DNA of 6,827 nucleotides from Oscillospiraceae bacterium. GTDB lineage: Bacteria; Bacillota_A; Clostridia; Oscillospirales; Oscillospiraceae. The notes below the pieces were generated by a model. That model worked only from the letters and a program-made list of their open reading frames with translations. It was not told the DNA's origin and ran no database searches. The position numbers and the translations under genes were made by a program. The stretch spans positions 1 to 6,827 of the forward strand of contig JAFQDR010000240.1 in assembly GCA_017415945.1 (NCBI GenBank), written 5' to 3'. Below, piece after piece: positions 4,355 to 6,827 of this stretch (the stretch's first letter is position 1; each line of letters opens with the position of its first letter).

Positions 4355-6168
4355 ATCCCAAATTGTCTGAGCTGCGTGAAAAGGCCAATAAGCTGCCTTT
4401 GTTGCCCGGGGTGTACATTATGATGAATAAGAGCGGCGAAGTGATTTACGTGGGCAAGGCGAAGAAACTGAAGAACCGTGTCACCAGCTATTTTCATGGG
4501 GAGCATTTGCCTAAGGTGGCGGCTATGGTAGAGCATGTGGACACCTTCGATGTGATCGTGGTGCAGACGGAGTTCGAGGCCTTGGTGCTGGAAAACTCTC
4601 TTATTAAGCGGCATAAGCCCAAGTATAATATTCTGCTGAAGGATGACAAGGGCTATCCTTTTTTGCGTTTGTCCGCAAAGGAGAAATATCCCCGGTTTTC
4701 CGTTGCCAACCGCATGGAGGACGATGGAGCGGAGTATTTCGGCCCCTTTGGCAGCCGCGGCACCAGCTTTGATATCATTGAAACCATCTCCAAGACTCTG
4801 CAGCTGCCTACCTGCAGTCGGAAGTTCCCTGCGGATATTGGGAAAGACCGCCCCTGTTTGAACTATCACCTGAACACCTGCGCAGGCTGGTGCACCCATG
4901 AGGCGGACTACGAGGACTATCTGCGGCGCATTCGTGAGGCCAAGCTGATTTTGTCGGGGAAGACCACGGAGCTGACCAAGCAGCTGCGCATAGAAATGGA
5001 GGAGGCCGCGGAGGCTCTGCGTTTTGAGCAGGCTGCGGAGATCCGTGACCGCATCCGTGCCATCGACAGCCTTAGCACACGGCAAAAGGTCATAGCCACC
5101 GCCTATGCGGATACGGATGCTGTGGGCTTTGTGCGTGGTGCCAAAAGCTGCTTTGCGGTGCTCCATTTCGCCGATGGGGATTTGGCGGGCAAGGATTATG
5201 AGCTCATGGATGAGCCTGTGGAGCCCGATGAGGAAGCACTGCCCGCACTTCTGGTTCAGTATTATGAGCGGCGGGGGGCGTGGCCAAAGACGGTGCTGCT
5301 GCCTGTGGAGACTGATGGGATGCAGGAGCTTTCCGACTATCTCACCGAGGCGGCGGGACGCAGGGTCTATGTGGAACATCCCAAACGAGGGGATCGTGTG
5401 CGCTTGGTAGAACGGGCCCAGCTGAATGCCCGTGAGGAGATCCTCCGTGTCACCAGTGCCCAGCAGCGCACCAACAAAACCTTGGAATGGCTGCAAAAGG
5501 CCTTGGGGCTTCCCGTGATGCCCAACCGTATCGAAGCTTTTGACGTATCCAATTTGGGGGATCAGGGCATCGTTGCGGCTATGACCGTGTTTAAAAACGG
5601 CAGACCCAGCAAGAAGGATTACCGCAAGTTCCGTATTCGCTCCACCGCTACCCAGGATGACTACGCAAGTATGGAAGAAGCGGTGTACCGTCGCTTCCTT
5701 CACGCCAAGGAGGGGGACGAGAAGTTCGCCGAGCTTCCCGACCTTTTACTGATCGACGGGGGCGAGACCCATGTGGCGGCGGCACGAAAGGCACTGAACG
5801 CTCTGGGCATGGATGTACCCACCTTTGGTATGGTGAAGGATGACCGCCACCGTACCCGTGAGCTGGTCAGCGGTGACGGGGCGGAGCGAGGCATCAGCGG
5901 CAATCCCGCGGTGTTTGCTCTGATCGGCACCATTCAGGAGGAGACTCACCGATTTGCCATTACCTATCAGCGAAGCCTGCGAAAGGAAAGTTTGACTTCG
6001 CAATTGGATAAAATACCCGGTGTCGGGGAAAAAAGTAGAAATAAACTCCTTGACACATTCAAAAATATTGATACAATCAAAAATGCTACAGTGGATGAGC
6101 TGCGCCAAGCTGTCCCGAAGCATATTGCTATGGCGGTGTACCGCTATTATCATCCCGAGGAGAATTGA
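4351..6168 (+). CDS. uvrC: Excinuclease ABC subunit C (UvrC)
   Basis: UvrC makes both incisions in nucleotide excision repair after UvrA/UvrB mark the damage. At 605 residues it is full length. The N-terminal GIY-YIG nuclease (about 18-95; LPGVYIMM, then VIYVGKAKKLKNRV) makes the 3' cut. A cysteine cluster C155-x13-C169-x7-C177-x3-C181 matches the position of the Fe-S ligands reported for Escherichia coli UvrC. A UVR motif (about 205-240; ALRFEQAAEIRDRI) contacts UvrB. The RNase H-like nuclease for the 5' cut has FDVSN with D398, LLLIDGG with D469 and H533 in THRFAITYQRSLR. The end is a double helix-hairpin-helix (about 550-602; LDKIPGVGEKSRNKLL). The usual DGGKGQ reads DGGETH. GTG 4351 is the only reasonable start: the frame has a stop at 4321 and no other start codon between. 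rsmD follows after one base. Confidence 0.97.
   Translation: MNPKLSELREKANKLPLLPGVYIMMNKSGEVIYVGKAKKLKNRVTSYFHGEHLPKVAAMVEHVDTFDVIVVQTEFEALVLENSLIKRHKPKYNILLKDDKGYPFLRLSAKEKYPRFSVANRMEDDGAEYFGPFGSRGTSFDIIETISKTLQLPTCSRKFPADIGKDRPCLNYHLNTCAGWCTHEADYEDYLRRIREAKLILSGKTTELTKQLRIEMEEAAEALRFEQAAEIRDRIRAIDSLSTRQKVIATAYADTDAVGFVRGAKSCFAVLHFADGDLAGKDYELMDEPVEPDEEALPALLVQYYERRGAWPKTVLLPVETDGMQELSDYLTEAAGRRVYVEHPKRGDRVRLVERAQLNAREEILRVTSAQQRTNKTLEWLQKALGLPVMPNRIEAFDVSNLGDQGIVAAMTVFKNGRPSKKDYRKFRIRSTATQDDYASMEEAVYRRFLHAKEGDEKFAELPDLLLIDGGETHVAAARKALNALGMDVPTFGMVKDDRHRTRELVSGDGAERGISGNPAVFALIGTIQEETHRFAITYQRSLRKESLTSQLDKIPGVGEKSRNKLLDTFKNIDTIKNATVDELRQAVPKHIAMAVYRYYHPEEN
6050..6077 (+). promoter_or_regulatory. 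Promoter inside the 3' end of uvrC, directed at rsmD
   Basis: A perfect TTGACA (6050-6055) is followed after 16 bases by TACAAT (6072-6077, five of six), with TGA (6069-6071) as extended -10. The surrounding 6030-6090 is clearly more A/T-rich than the rest of uvrC. The start would be near 6084, about 86 bases before the rsmD ATG, allowing rsmD and coaD to be made without transcribing uvrC. It is predicted from sequence only. Confidence 0.65.
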
Positions 6169-6169
6169 T

Positions 6170-6827
<658 letters not shown>

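Noticed and set aside
4306..5703. A 465-codon open frame on the - strand over uvrC
   Set aside because: It is also in codon register with uvrC. The TTA leucine codon of uvrC at 5746-5748 is a stop in this antisense frame, as expected for a shadow of codon bias.
6029..6035. A run of six A (AAAAAAG) in uvrC that could allow slippage into the open rsmD frame, giving a UvrC-RsmD fusion
   Set aside because: The zero-frame codons are GAA AAA AGT, not the X XXY YYZ pattern for -1 shifting, and the normal frame encodes an intact conserved C-terminal domain.
6020..6169. A longer RsmD starting at ATG 6020 within uvrC
   Set aside because: The extra 50 residues come from the +1 frame of the conserved UvrC helix-hairpin-helix; the family N terminus MRVITGTARG starts at 6170 with a good ribosome binding site.

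Overview
The window looks like chromosomal housekeeping DNA from a Gram-positive, low-to-moderate-GC lineage of the Firmicutes (Bacillota), most likely class Clostridia and possibly an Oscillospiraceae/Ruminococcaceae-like gut bacterium. The reasons are the gene order era - yqzL-like - recO, a MutS2 with a C-terminal Smr domain, an HPr with both His15 and the regulatory Ser46, strong AGGAGG-type ribosome binding sites, and GTG as well as ATG starts. The family assignment is inference; no database search was possible. All genes are on the + strand and no mobile element, CRISPR array, tRNA, rRNA or defence cassette is visible.

Layout. (1) 1-3748: one tightly packed run with the 3' end of era (GTPase, 16S rRNA/30S maturation), a 35-codon YqzL-like gene, recO (recombinational repair mediator) and mutS2 (Smr-domain MutS paralogue). 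recO and mutS2 overlap by 4 bases. Hairpins sit just before the ribosome binding sites of the small gene and of recO. (2) 3749-4207: a free-standing ptsH (HPr) unit with its own extended -10 promoter, a short leader and a strong intrinsic terminator. Its codon choice suggests high expression. (3) 4202-4350: a structured non-coding stretch with a 14-bp perfect hairpin that reuses the terminator's T tail, about five copies of a purine-rich 7-base repeat, an 11-bp A/T-rich hairpin with an alternative fold, a promoter and a three-codon ORF overlapping the next start. (4) 4351-6827: uvrC, rsmD and the start of coaD, packed with a 1-base gap and a 4-base overlap.

How the genes work together. The window joins ribosome maturation and rescue (era, rsmD, possibly mutS2) with DNA repair (recO, uvrC, possibly mutS2), and adds sugar transport/catabolite control (ptsH) and coenzyme A synthesis (coaD). 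Besides the intergenic promoters, two very good sigma-A-type promoters lie inside the 3' ends of uvrC and rsmD. They would give rsmD and coaD transcription independent of uvrC.

I found no evidence of an undescribed protein system. The least explained DNA is the intergenic block 4202-4305; the strongest regulatory signals are the two intragenic promoters.
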